Shown piece by piece: positions 1-7,764 of a stretch of DNA of 64,000 bases. Origin of the DNA: Clostridium bowmanii (GTDB lineage: Bacteria; Bacillota; Clostridia; Clostridiales; Clostridiaceae); NCBI RefSeq assembly GCF_018861315.1, contig NZ_JAHLDL010000001.1, positions 63,923-127,922 of the forward strand. The letters run 5' to 3'. Numbering within the stretch: position 1 is the stretch's first letter; each line of letters starts with the position of its first letter. The translations under genes and the position numbers were made by a program. The notes under the pieces are model-generated. The model was given only the letters and a program-made list of their open reading frames with translations, did no database searches and had not been told where the DNA came from.

Positions 1-765
1 ATCCTTAAAATAAATCCATCTATTTCCATTAAAGCAAACAGATGGAATAAAATTATTAGCTCTAACGCACTAGATTCCGATGGTTCCCTAATTCTTAGTA
101 ATATTGTGTTAAACAATAAATCTATAGATGATGGTCTTCAGCTTTTAATTAAAGAAGCCAAAGCTGAAAACTTTATAAATGATAAGTATGTAAATGACAA
201 TAAAATCATAAGTGTCCATATTAATAGTAATAAAAATGTTTCTATAGATGTTTCAAATTTCAAAAATTTTATAGATAGTAATAAATTAAACATTAAGATT
301 GATGCTTACTCAAACAATAATAAAAAAATAGATATTACAGTTAATAATAAGGCATGGGATATTGTCAATAATGCAATTAAAAAACCATCTGTAGATATTG
401 ATACTAACATTATAGATGATAAGTCATCTATCATTAAAGGTGAAAATAAGGACAATATTAATAAGGATAATATCATCAACAAAGAAAATAATATAAATAA
501 AGATATTAAAACAGATAAGAAAAACTTAGATAAGAATAATACTTCTCAGAGCACTAAAAAATCTGATAATTCAAGTAAAATTTATAATAAATTACAACCG
601 CATAAAGATAAAAATATACAAATGCACAATGATGATACCAATTTTAAAAAACAATCTTATGAAACACACAAAAGAAACGGCTCAAAAAATCATTCTTCTA
701 ACTATAAAAGTGTAAAAACAACAGATAATTCAATGAATAAATATTTTAAAAATTTTAACAATTAA
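1..765 (+). CDS. RsgI-like anti-sigma factor, 3' part (5' end outside window)
   Basis: The reading frame is open from base 1 to the TAA at 763-765, so the ATG at 106 is internal and the gene begins upstream of the window. The first residues read INPSISIKANRWNKIISSNA, followed by a segment like LNNKSIDDGLQLLIKEAKAE. This matches the middle domain of RsgI-type anti-sigma factors (DINPSIEL..NR...V, then a 'GK.L.DAL..ll..A...G' helix). That domain lies outside the membrane in B. subtilis and Clostridium SigI/RsgI pairs. The remaining ~110 residues are a low-complexity Asn/Lys/Asp-rich tail with no recognisable domain, as is common in these proteins. The cytoplasmic sigma-binding part and the membrane helix would be upstream. 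The partner sigma factor is not visible. Confidence 0.72.
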   Translation: MLKINPSISIKANRWNKIISSNALDSDGSLILSNIVLNNKSIDDGLQLLIKEAKAENFINDKYVNDNKIISVHINSNKNVSIDVSNFKNFIDSNKLNIKIDAYSNNNKKIDITVNNKAWDIVNNAIKKPSVDIDTNIIDDKSSIIKGENKDNINKDNIINKENNINKDIKTDKKNLDKNNTSQSTKKSDNSSKIYNKLQPHKDKNIQMHNDDTNFKKQSYETHKRNGSKNHSSNYKSVKTTDNSMNKYFKNFNN

Positions 766-866
766 TCCACTAGAAATATAAAGCATATATTCTATATATT
801 TTGCAGTATTAAAAATCTCTCATTTGTAAAGGATAATAACATAAGATTAAAAAGGAGGTTATTAAT

Positions 867-1046
867 ATGCGTGAAGGATTAATCCCAACTATATTAGGTT
901 CAGTTGTTACTGCTACTGGTGCTACACTCTCAAGAAATAATATGAAAAAGAAAAATGTGCTTCCTATGATTGAAGCAGGTGTTATTGGATTTGGACTAGC
1001 ACACATTGTGCTAGGCGCCATTGATCTTGTGGAGCATAGAAGATAA
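867..1046 (+). CDS. 59-residue small membrane protein, unknown function
   Basis: ATG at 867 follows a strong AAAGGAGG site (851-858) with good spacing, and the frame closes with TAA at 1044-1046. The product begins MREGLIPTILGSVVTATGAT, has a short basic NNMKKKN turn, and then a second hydrophobic Gly-rich segment (about residues 36-53) before a charged end VEHRR. Two short hydrophobic segments around a basic loop suggest a small membrane hairpin. I do not recognise a characterised family. The strong ribosome site and the terminator just downstream support a real gene. An antisense open frame over the same bases is a shadow. Confidence 0.7.
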   Translation: MREGLIPTILGSVVTATGATLSRNNMKKKNVLPMIEAGVIGFGLAHIVLGAIDLVEHRR

Positions 1047-1127
1047 TTTTATTTCGATTTTGTTTTAATATATTTTGCTTAAATAATTAAGGTTCCTTCT
1101 AACTTTCAATCATAACAATCTGAAATG

Positions 1128-1167
1128 AAAAAAGCTGATTAGAAATTTCATTTTCTAATCAGCTTTT
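1128..1167. terminator. Bidirectional intrinsic terminator
   Basis: A 17-bp perfect stem (AAAAAGCTGATTAGAAA and its complement) surrounds a short loop. The outer A/T pairs give a U-run in either direction. It separates the small protein gene from the convergent symporter gene. Confidence 0.85.
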
Positions 1168-1177
1168 TATAGTGTTA

Positions 1178-2341
1178 TTATTTATCTTTTGCAATTTTAT
1201 CTACTACTATTGCAATAGCACAATCACCTGTGATATTTGTTGCTGTTCCAAAGCTGTCTTGAGCAAAGTGAATGGCAATCATTAGCCCTTGTTGAGCTGG
1301 TGTAAACATTAACATTTTTTGTAATAATCCAAGGGCTGCCATTACACCACCACCTGGTATTCCTGGAGCAGCCACCATAGTTATACCTAACATTAATATA
1401 AATGGTACCATCATCGTAACAGTTGGCATTTTACCTGATAAAATCATTACTCCCATAGAAGCTAGTACTAAGGTTATTGTATCACCAGCTAAATGTATAG
1501 TTGCACATAATGGTATTACAAAATCTGCAATATCTTCAGAAACACCATTTTTTTTAGCACACTCCAAAGTTACGGGTATAGTGGCTGCAGAAGATTGAGT
1601 CCCAAGTGCTGTAAGATATGCTGGTAGCATAGTTTTAATAGCTTTACCGGGATTCTTGCCAGTCATAATCCAAGCAATTGTATATTGGAACAAAATGTAG
1701 ATGATTTGAAGTAAAATAAGAAGAACAAAAACTATGGAAAAAGCCTTCATAGTTTTAAACATTTCCCCAGTAGCTGTTAATTTAGAAAATAAACCAGCTA
1801 TATGAAGTGGAATAAATGGAATTAAAGCCGTTCTCACTACACCTTTTATTACATCTTGGAAATCCTGCGCAGCTCCTAGTAGTGTTTTACCTTTAATATG
1901 AGCCATTCCAAGTCCTAATATAAATGCTAGTACTAAGGCTGTCATAACCCCCATAACAGCAGGCATTTCTATATTAAAATAAGGTGTAACATCTATGGTT
2001 GTCTTTTTAGCAACTTGTCCTAGTTTTATGAATTTAGGAAGAATAGTTATGCCAACTACATATGCTACACCTCCAGCTATAATTGTAGAAACATATGCAA
2101 TTCCTGTTGTTATAGCTAGCAATTTACCTGCTCCCTTGCCTAAATCAGCTATACCTGGTGCTACGAAAGCTATAATAATTAATGGAATAACAAAACTTAA
2201 AAAGTTTCCGAAAATAGATGAAAAAGTACTTAAAAGCCTAACAATAACATAAAAGTCTAATGCTCTAGATACTAATCCTATAATAATACCTAAAATAATA
2301 CCTAAAATCAACTTTGGTAAAAGACCAATTTTTTTTGACAT
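1178..2341 (-). CDS. Dicarboxylate/amino acid:cation symporter (DAACS/SLC1 family)
   Basis: This is a membrane symporter importing an acidic or neutral amino acid or dicarboxylate with Na+ or H+. Family marks are the serine-rich hairpin LGTQSSAATIP, the later IHLAGDTITLVLA segment in place of the usual NMDGT, and the C-terminal NITGDCAIA core corresponding to NVtGD of TM8. About eight hydrophobic segments and 387 residues fit the family. The start is set at 2341 because ATG there follows GAGGGGGG at 2349-2356; a longer frame to 2416 lacks a site. The departure from NMDGT leaves substrate open, and SstT-like serine/threonine transport is as possible as glutamate. It is transcribed alone and divergently from the amidohydrolase. 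Confidence 0.85.
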   Translation of the reverse strand: MSKKIGLLPKLILGIILGIIIGLVSRALDFYVIVRLLSTFSSIFGNFLSFVIPLIIIAFVAPGIADLGKGAGKLLAITTGIAYVSTIIAGGVAYVVGITILPKFIKLGQVAKKTTIDVTPYFNIEMPAVMGVMTALVLAFILGLGMAHIKGKTLLGAAQDFQDVIKGVVRTALIPFIPLHIAGLFSKLTATGEMFKTMKAFSIVFVLLILLQIIYILFQYTIAWIMTGKNPGKAIKTMLPAYLTALGTQSSAATIPVTLECAKKNGVSEDIADFVIPLCATIHLAGDTITLVLASMGVMILSGKMPTVTMMVPFILMLGITMVAAPGIPGGGVMAALGLLQKMLMFTPAQQGLMIAIHFAQDSFGTATNITGDCAIAIVVDKIAKDK

Positions 2342-2614
2342 TTTTGTGCCCCCCTCAATTCTTTTTTCTGAAGTTATAGAATTTTCTAAAAAATTTCTAA
2401 CATAATTATATTTCATTTTACATTAAATTGCAACAGTGTTTATTATTTTACAAATCAGTTATTATCTTCATTGAAAATAATGCTTATTTCTGGCGTATTT
2501 GCGTTTAATAGTAATTAGCAAAATATGTTATAATATTGTTAGTATTATTATGGTAAAATATATATTTTCATTTTATTTTGCTTAAAATCGCTGAAAATTA
2601 AGGAGGTTTTTTAT

Positions 2615-3775
2615 ATGATTTTAATTAAGAATGCCAATATACATACAATGGCTAAAGAAAATTTTGAAAATGGAATGATTTTAGTTCATCAAGGTAAAAT
2701 TATAGCTATTGGAGATGACGTAAAACCACCAGGTAATGCAGAAATTATTGATGCTAAAGGTAAATTTGTTATGCCAGGAATGATTGATGCCCACTGTCAT
2801 CTAGGAATGTGGGAAGACGGAATGGGCTTTGAAGGTGCTGATGGTAATGAGGCTGTTGACCCCGTTACTCCTCATTTAAGAGCAATAGATGCCATTAACC
2901 CTAGAGATATCTGTTTTAATGATGCTGTGCAAGCTGGAATAACAACTGTTGCAACCGGTCCAGGAAGTGCTAATGTAATTGGGGGCATCTTTGCGGTTAT
3001 TAAAACCTATGGAGATAGGATTGACGATATGATTGTAAATGATTGTGTCGCTATGAAGGTAGCCTTTGGTGAAAATCCCAAAAGAGTATATCATGCTCAA
3101 AAAAAATCTCCAAGCACAAGAATGGGCACTGCTGCAATCCTTCGAGAAAATCTTTTTAAAGCGAAGATGTATATAGAAAAACAGATTAAATCCAAAGAAA
3201 ATCCCGATAAAATACCTGATTTCGATATAAAAATGGAAGCTCTAGCAAAGGTCATAAGGAAAGAAATACCTTTGAAAGCCCATGCTCATAGAGCCGATGA
3301 TATTCTTACTGCACTTCGAATTGCAAAGGAATTTGACATAGATATAACCCTTGACCATTGCACCGAGGGGCACTTAATTATAGATTATTTAAAAGAAGGC
3401 ATTCAAAAGGGAATAATTCTAGGTCCAGCATTATCCAATAGATCAAAAGTAGAACTTCAAAATTTAACTTTTGAAACACCTGGAATTCTTTCGAAGGCGG
3501 GCCTAAAGGTAGCTATAATGACAGATCATCCAGTGATTCCACTTCAATATCTTCCAGTATGTGCAGGTATTGCTGCACGTGAAGGCATGGATGAAGAAGA
3601 AGCTCTTAAAGCAATAACTATAAATGCTGCAGAAATACTTGATATAGCAGGTAGGGTTGGAAGTTTAGAAATTGGAAAGGATGCTGATATTGTTATATAT
3701 AGTGGACATCCCTTTGATTTAAGAAGTAAAGTAGAATTTGTAATGGTAAATGGTAAAATAGTAAAGAATAAATAA
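2615..3775 (+). CDS. Metal-dependent amidohydrolase (imidazolonepropionase-like)
   Basis: A cytoplasmic hydrolase of the amidohydrolase superfamily, 386 residues. After an N-terminal beta-sandwich stretch comes the metal motif MIDAHCHLG (around residue 60), then KAHAHRADD (beta-strand 5 His), DITLDHCTEGH (strand 6 His) and IMTDHP (strand 8 Asp). All expected metal ligands are therefore visible. The C-terminal end (GSLEIGKDADIVIYSG) is the second half of the composite sandwich typical of imidazolonepropionase/dihydroorotase-like enzymes. ATG at 2615 has AAGGAGG upstream. Substrate cannot be read from the sequence. No hut genes are nearby, so I would not call it HutI. A terminator follows at 3777. 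Confidence 0.85.
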   Translation: MILIKNANIHTMAKENFENGMILVHQGKIIAIGDDVKPPGNAEIIDAKGKFVMPGMIDAHCHLGMWEDGMGFEGADGNEAVDPVTPHLRAIDAINPRDICFNDAVQAGITTVATGPGSANVIGGIFAVIKTYGDRIDDMIVNDCVAMKVAFGENPKRVYHAQKKSPSTRMGTAAILRENLFKAKMYIEKQIKSKENPDKIPDFDIKMEALAKVIRKEIPLKAHAHRADDILTALRIAKEFDIDITLDHCTEGHLIIDYLKEGIQKGIILGPALSNRSKVELQNLTFETPGILSKAGLKVAIMTDHPVIPLQYLPVCAGIAAREGMDEEEALKAITINAAEILDIAGRVGSLEIGKDADIVIYSGHPFDLRSKVEFVMVNGKIVKNK

Positions 3776-3776
3776 G

Positions 3777-3816
3777 TAAAGGCTGTTAACATAATATTTA
3801 TGTTAACAGCCTTTTT
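3777..3816. terminator. Intrinsic terminator between convergent genes
   Basis: The stem AAAGGCTGTTAACATAA pairs with TTATGTTAACAGCCTTT around a short loop and is followed by a T-rich run on the + strand. The A-rich left flank allows function on the - strand too. Confidence 0.8.
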
Positions 3817-3841
3817 ATTTTTCAGTGACTTGAAATGAATT

Positions 3842-5293
3842 TTACATATTAACGACTTTTTTTTCATCTACCTTTTTTGCTTCTAACTTTTTTGCTGCAA
3901 CTAAGAAAATTACCATTGCTGCAATTGCTGCTATAATTCCTACTGGGTATGCAATTGCTTGAGAAAGCTTAAAGCCCTCTGGTGCAATTAAAATGTATGA
4001 AGTGCATACCGCTGTCATAAATGTAGCTGGCAAAGTTGCCATCCAATGTTTCTTACCTATACTAACCATATACATACCTGCTGTCCATAATACTATAGTA
4101 GCTAGTGTTTGGTTAGACCATCCAAAGTATCTCCATATTATTGCAAAATCCATCTTTGTTAAAATGAAACCTATTATAAATAATGGAATACTAATTATGA
4201 ATCTATTTTTTATAGGACCTTGGTTAAATTTAAGTGCATCAGCTATAGTTAATCTTGCACTTCTAAAAGCTGTATCACCAGAAGTAATAGGACAAGCTAC
4301 AACTCCAAGTATAGCCAATATTCCACCAACTTTTCCAAGTAAACTAATTGAAGATTGATTTACTACCCATGCCGCTGTATGACCTGGAATTGCCATAGTA
4401 GCATTTAACTGATGCACACCTCCGAAGAAGCTCATTGCTGCTGCTGCCCAAATTAATGCAACTATTCCTTCCACTATCATTGAACCATAAAATATTTTTT
4501 TACCTTGCTTTTCACTAGATATACATCTTGCCATTAGTGGCGATTGTGTTGCATGAAAACCTGAAATAGCTCCACAAGCAATGGTTATAAATAACATAGG
4601 AAATACCGGGTTTTTGCCTGGTGCTGAATGCATATTAACTAAATTAGACATTGTTACCTCTGGAATATGGTATCCTCCAATAATCAATGCACCAGCAATA
4701 CCAACTGCCATAATTAATAAACAAATACCAAAAACAGGATATATTTTTCCAATAAGCTTATCTATTGGAATCATTGTTGCCATTATATAATATGCAAATA
4801 TTATATAAATTAATATTTGTAAATTCATTCCTGTTAAATCTTTCAGAATACCTGCTGGTCCGGTCACGAAAACTACACCTACTAGTATTAAAACTATAAC
4901 TGAAAATACTCTCATAAAGTTTTTAAAACCTTTACCAAGATATTTACCTACAACTTCTGGTATACTTGCACCATCGTGCCTTACTGATAACATACCTGAA
5001 AAATAATCGTGAACTCCTCCTGCAAAGATACATCCAAAGACAATCCACAAAAATGCTACTGGACCCCACATTGCTCCTGCAATTGCTCCAAATATAGGCC
5101 CTAGCCCTGCAATATTAAGAAATTGAATTAAAAAAATCTTCCATTCAGGTAGTACAACAAAATCTACACCATCCGCTAATCTAATAGCTGGAGTCTGTTT
5201 TTTCTCATCTGCCCCAAATGCTTTTTCCACAATTGTGCCATAAATAAAATAACCTACTATAAGTGCAATAATTGCTAAAATAAACGATACCAT
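3842..5293 (-). CDS. cstA: CstA-family transporter, copy 1 (carbon starvation/pyruvate or peptide uptake)
   Basis: A polytopic inner-membrane protein of 483 residues, the short Firmicute form of the CstA/BtsT family (E. coli CstA and BtsT are about 700). Diagnostic segments are FLNIAGLGPIFGAIAGAMWGP, HDYFSGMLSVRHDGASIPE, SGFHATQSPLMARC, CPITSGDTAFRSARL and FGWSNQTLATIVLW. Family members import pyruvate (BtsT, CstA) or have been linked to peptide use. ATG at 5293 follows TTAGGAGGAG. It is a close paralogue of the next gene upstream in the same orientation, suggesting tandem duplication. Its own promoter region carries a candidate LytTR operator (5358-5391), so it is probably controlled by the neighbouring LytS/LytTR pair. 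Confidence 0.88.
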   Translation of the reverse strand: MVSFILAIIALIVGYFIYGTIVEKAFGADEKKQTPAIRLADGVDFVVLPEWKIFLIQFLNIAGLGPIFGAIAGAMWGPVAFLWIVFGCIFAGGVHDYFSGMLSVRHDGASIPEVVGKYLGKGFKNFMRVFSVIVLILVGVVFVTGPAGILKDLTGMNLQILIYIIFAYYIMATMIPIDKLIGKIYPVFGICLLIMAVGIAGALIIGGYHIPEVTMSNLVNMHSAPGKNPVFPMLFITIACGAISGFHATQSPLMARCISSEKQGKKIFYGSMIVEGIVALIWAAAAMSFFGGVHQLNATMAIPGHTAAWVVNQSSISLLGKVGGILAILGVVACPITSGDTAFRSARLTIADALKFNQGPIKNRFIISIPLFIIGFILTKMDFAIIWRYFGWSNQTLATIVLWTAGMYMVSIGKKHWMATLPATFMTAVCTSYILIAPEGFKLSQAIAYPVGIIAAIAAMVIFLVAAKKLEAKKVDEKKVVNM

Positions 5294-5357
5294 ATGAACT
5301 CCTCCTAATTGTTTAATAACTAAATTATAGTATGTTATTATGATTTGAAGACGATTT

Positions 5358-5391
5358 CATACATGAAAAAACAATAACTGCACATAGAATG
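5358..5391 (-). promoter_or_regulatory. Candidate tandem LytTR operator upstream of cstA copy 1
   Basis: On the minus strand, TTTCATGTATG (complement of 5358-5368) is preceded exactly 21 bp upstream by a related CTATGTGCA-type half-site (complement of 5379-5389). Seven of 11 positions match and the other four are transitions. LytTR-domain regulators bind two imperfect direct repeats about two helical turns apart. The downstream -10 TATAAT (complement about 5326-5331) has no good -35 at 16-18 bp, as expected for an activator-dependent promoter. The proximal half-site is almost identical to that of the second cstA gene. Confidence 0.5.
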
Positions 5392-5444
5392 CCTTTACAT
5401 CGATTATTTTATCAAAATTTGTAATATATAGTCTATGTTCTATA

Positions 5445-5485
5445 AAAAAGCCTGCCACCATAATATAATGGCGACAAGCTTTTTT
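5445..5485 (-). terminator. Minus-strand terminator after cstA copy 2
   Basis: The minus-strand RNA forms a 17-bp stem in which three positions are G-U wobbles, followed by a U-run. On the plus strand the same positions would be A-C mismatches, so the hairpin favours termination of the minus-strand transcript. Confidence 0.75.
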
Positions 5486-5503
5486 ATTTGTATTATTTGA
5501 TTT

Positions 5504-6955
5504 CTACATATTTACTGTTTTCTTTTCTCCTGCTTTTTTAACTACTACCTTTTTTGCTGCAATTAAGAAAATTACCATAGCTGCAATTGCCCCTATAATT
5601 CCTACTGGGTAGGAAATACTCTGAGATAGCTTAAATCCCTCTGGTGCTATTAAAATGTAGGAAGTACATACCGCTGTCATAAATGTAGCTGGCACCGTTG
5701 CAATCCAATGCCTTTTGCCTATAGTAACCAAGTACATTCCTGCTGTCCATAATACTATAGTAGCTAAAGTTTGGTTAGACCATCCAAAGTATCTCCATAT
5801 TATAGCAAAATCTATTTTAGTTAACATGAATCCTACTACAAATAGTGGAATACTGATTAAAAATCTATTTTTGAGAGGCCCTTGTTTAAAATTAAATGTA
5901 TCAGCTATCGTAAGCCTTGCACTTCTAAATGCAGTATCTCCAGAAGTTATAGGACATGCTACAACTCCAAGTATAGCCAAGACTCCACCAACTTTTCCAA
6001 GTAAACTAATTGAAACTTCATTTACTACCCAGGCTGCTGTATGACCTTTTATAGCCATAGTAGCATTTAACTCATTTACCCCTCCAAAAAAGCTCATTGC
6101 TGCTGCTGCCCAAATTAATGCAATTACACCCTCTGCTATCATTGCACCATAAAATATTTTTTTACCTTGTTTTTCACTACTTATACATCTTGCCATTAAT
6201 GGTGATTGAGTTGCATGGAAGCCTGAAATAGCTCCACAAGCAATTGTTATGAATAACATAGGGAATATTGGATTTGAACCTGAGTTTGAATGCATATTTA
6301 TCAAATTAGAAGGTATTACTTCTGGAATATGATATCCCCCTAAAATTAAAGCTCCACCTACTCCAAATGCCATAATAAACAAGCATGCTCCAAAAATAGG
6401 ATATATCTTTCCTATAAGTTTATCTATTGGGACCATTGTTGCTAACAAATAATATGCAAATATAATGTATATTAGTACTTGAAGATTCATTCCTGTTAAC
6501 CCTTTTAATATGCTCGCTGGTCCACTTACGAAAACCACCCCTACTAATATTAAAAGTATTACTGAAAACACTCTCATAAAGTTTTTAAACCCATTACCCA
6601 TGTATTTTCCTACAACTTCAGGTATACTTGCACCATCATGTCTTACTGACAACATGCCTGAAAAATAATCATGAACTCCTCCTGCAAATATGCATCCAAG
6701 GACAATCCATAAAAATGCTGCTGGCCCCCACATAGCGCCTGCAATTGCTCCAAATATAGGACCTAGACCCGCAATGTTAAGAAATTGAATTAAGAAAATT
6801 TTCCAGGCGGGCATCTGAACAAAATCCACACCATCTTCCAGCCTTATAGCTGGAGTTTGAATTTTTTCATCAGCCCCAAAAGTTTTTTCTACAATTGTGC
6901 CATAAATAAAATAACCTACAATAAGAGCAATAATTGCTAAAATAAAAGATACCAT
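5504..6955 (-). CDS. cstA: CstA-family transporter, copy 2
   Basis: 483 residues, aligned without visible gaps to the downstream copy. It has the same family segments (GLGPIFGAIAGAMWGP, VRHDGASIPEVVGKYMG, GFHATQSPLMARCISS, ITSGDTAFRSARLTIAD). Differences are mainly conservative and cluster in loops and the C-terminal KKVVVKKAGEKK tail. The start is ATG at 6955, preceded by TTGGGAGGGG; the frame extends to 7024 without a site. It lies just downstream of the LytTR regulator gene with its own control region. The likely role is uptake of pyruvate or a related small substrate, by analogy with E. coli BtsT under BtsS/BtsR. Two copies could differ in affinity or expression. Confidence 0.88.
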   Translation of the reverse strand: MVSFILAIIALIVGYFIYGTIVEKTFGADEKIQTPAIRLEDGVDFVQMPAWKIFLIQFLNIAGLGPIFGAIAGAMWGPAAFLWIVLGCIFAGGVHDYFSGMLSVRHDGASIPEVVGKYMGNGFKNFMRVFSVILLILVGVVFVSGPASILKGLTGMNLQVLIYIIFAYYLLATMVPIDKLIGKIYPIFGACLFIMAFGVGGALILGGYHIPEVIPSNLINMHSNSGSNPIFPMLFITIACGAISGFHATQSPLMARCISSEKQGKKIFYGAMIAEGVIALIWAAAAMSFFGGVNELNATMAIKGHTAAWVVNEVSISLLGKVGGVLAILGVVACPITSGDTAFRSARLTIADTFNFKQGPLKNRFLISIPLFVVGFMLTKIDFAIIWRYFGWSNQTLATIVLWTAGMYLVTIGKRHWIATVPATFMTAVCTSYILIAPEGFKLSQSISYPVGIIGAIAAMVIFLIAAKKVVVKKAGEKKTVNM

Positions 6956-7021
6956 TTTAACCCCTCCCAAATTATTTATTAACAAAATTGTAATATATTC
7001 CTTTAAGTTTGAATACGGTTT

Positions 7022-7055
7022 CATACATGAAATGACAGAAATAACACACGAAGTG
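7022..7055 (-). promoter_or_regulatory. Candidate tandem LytTR operator upstream of cstA copy 2
   Basis: The minus strand reads CACTTCGTGTG (complement of 7045-7055), then CATTTCATGTATG (complement of 7022-7034). The two half-sites are offset by 21 bp and match at 9 of 13 positions. The proximal half-site is shared with the other cstA gene. A poor -35 and a weak -10 (TACAAT) follow toward the start at 6955. The distal half-site runs up to the stop codon of the regulator gene. Confidence 0.5.
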
Positions 7056-7058
7056 CTC

Positions 7059-7760
7059 TTATATGCCCATTATCTGTTTGAATTCAATTATATTATTTCT
7101 ACTTACAGGAATATCTATCTTCTCTCCTTGTATCTTTAGTACATATGTATTGTTAAACCAAGGAACTATTTCTGTTATTTTATCTATATTTATAATATAT
7201 GATCTATGACTTCTAAAAAATAATTCCTTTGGAAGCCTATTATAAAATTCTGAAATGCTACAATTTACATTGTATTGTACTCCTTTAATAAAAATTAATG
7301 TTTCTCGTTCACTTGCCTCACAGTAAGAAATATCAATTATACTCTTTACCATCATCTTATTATCTTTCCAAAGTGTTATTTTATTATTAGTAGATTTTTT
7401 ATCTGAACATTTTTCAATATTTTTTAATGTACTAACTATACGTTCCTCTGAATAGGGCTTTAATATATAATCATAAGCTTGAATTTCAAAAGCATCTACA
7501 GCAAAATCTTTATGCGCAGTAATAAAGATGATGAGAGATTGCTTAGGAAAATGACTAATAATTTTCCCTAAGGCCATCCCATCTAACTTAGGCATATTAA
7601 TATCCAGAAAAATAATGTCTGGTTTATTTACTTCAATATACTCTAATGCCTTAATAGAATCATCAAATTCTTCCAATATTTTAATATTACTAAAATTACT
7701 TATAAAATATTTAAGTTCCTCTCTTGAAGGAAACTCATCATCAACAATAATACAGTTCAC
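7059..7760 (-). CDS. LytTR-family response regulator
   Basis: 233 residues. The receiver domain (1-120) has the acidic pair VDDE, the phospho-acceptor in IIFLDINMPKLDG, the conserved Thr in FITAHKDFA and the Lys of LKPYSEER. A LytTR DNA-binding domain (about 130-233) follows, with the typical FFRSHRSYIINIDKI and IDIPVSRNNI segments. Start is GTG at 7760, preceded by GGGGAGTGATGAT. The kinase stop codon lies four bases upstream, so kinase and regulator are one transcript. By family knowledge (LytR, BtsR, YpdB) it should activate a membrane-transporter gene, and the adjacent cstA genes with tandem sites are the obvious targets. Confidence 0.9.
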   Translation of the reverse strand: MNCIIVDDEFPSREELKYFISNFSNIKILEEFDDSIKALEYIEVNKPDIIFLDINMPKLDGMALGKIISHFPKQSLIIFITAHKDFAVDAFEIQAYDYILKPYSEERIVSTLKNIEKCSDKKSTNNKITLWKDNKMMVKSIIDISYCEASERETLIFIKGVQYNVNCSISEFYNRLPKELFFRSHRSYIINIDKITEIVPWFNNTYVLKIQGEKIDIPVSRNNIIEFKQIMGI

Positions 7761-7764
7761 ATCA

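Noticed and set aside
1995-2252. Plus-strand frame inside the DAACS symporter, and similar antisense frames in the cstA, ger, GH13 and epimerase genes
   Set aside because: No ribosome sites, no recognisable domains, and the opposite strand encodes a clear family member.
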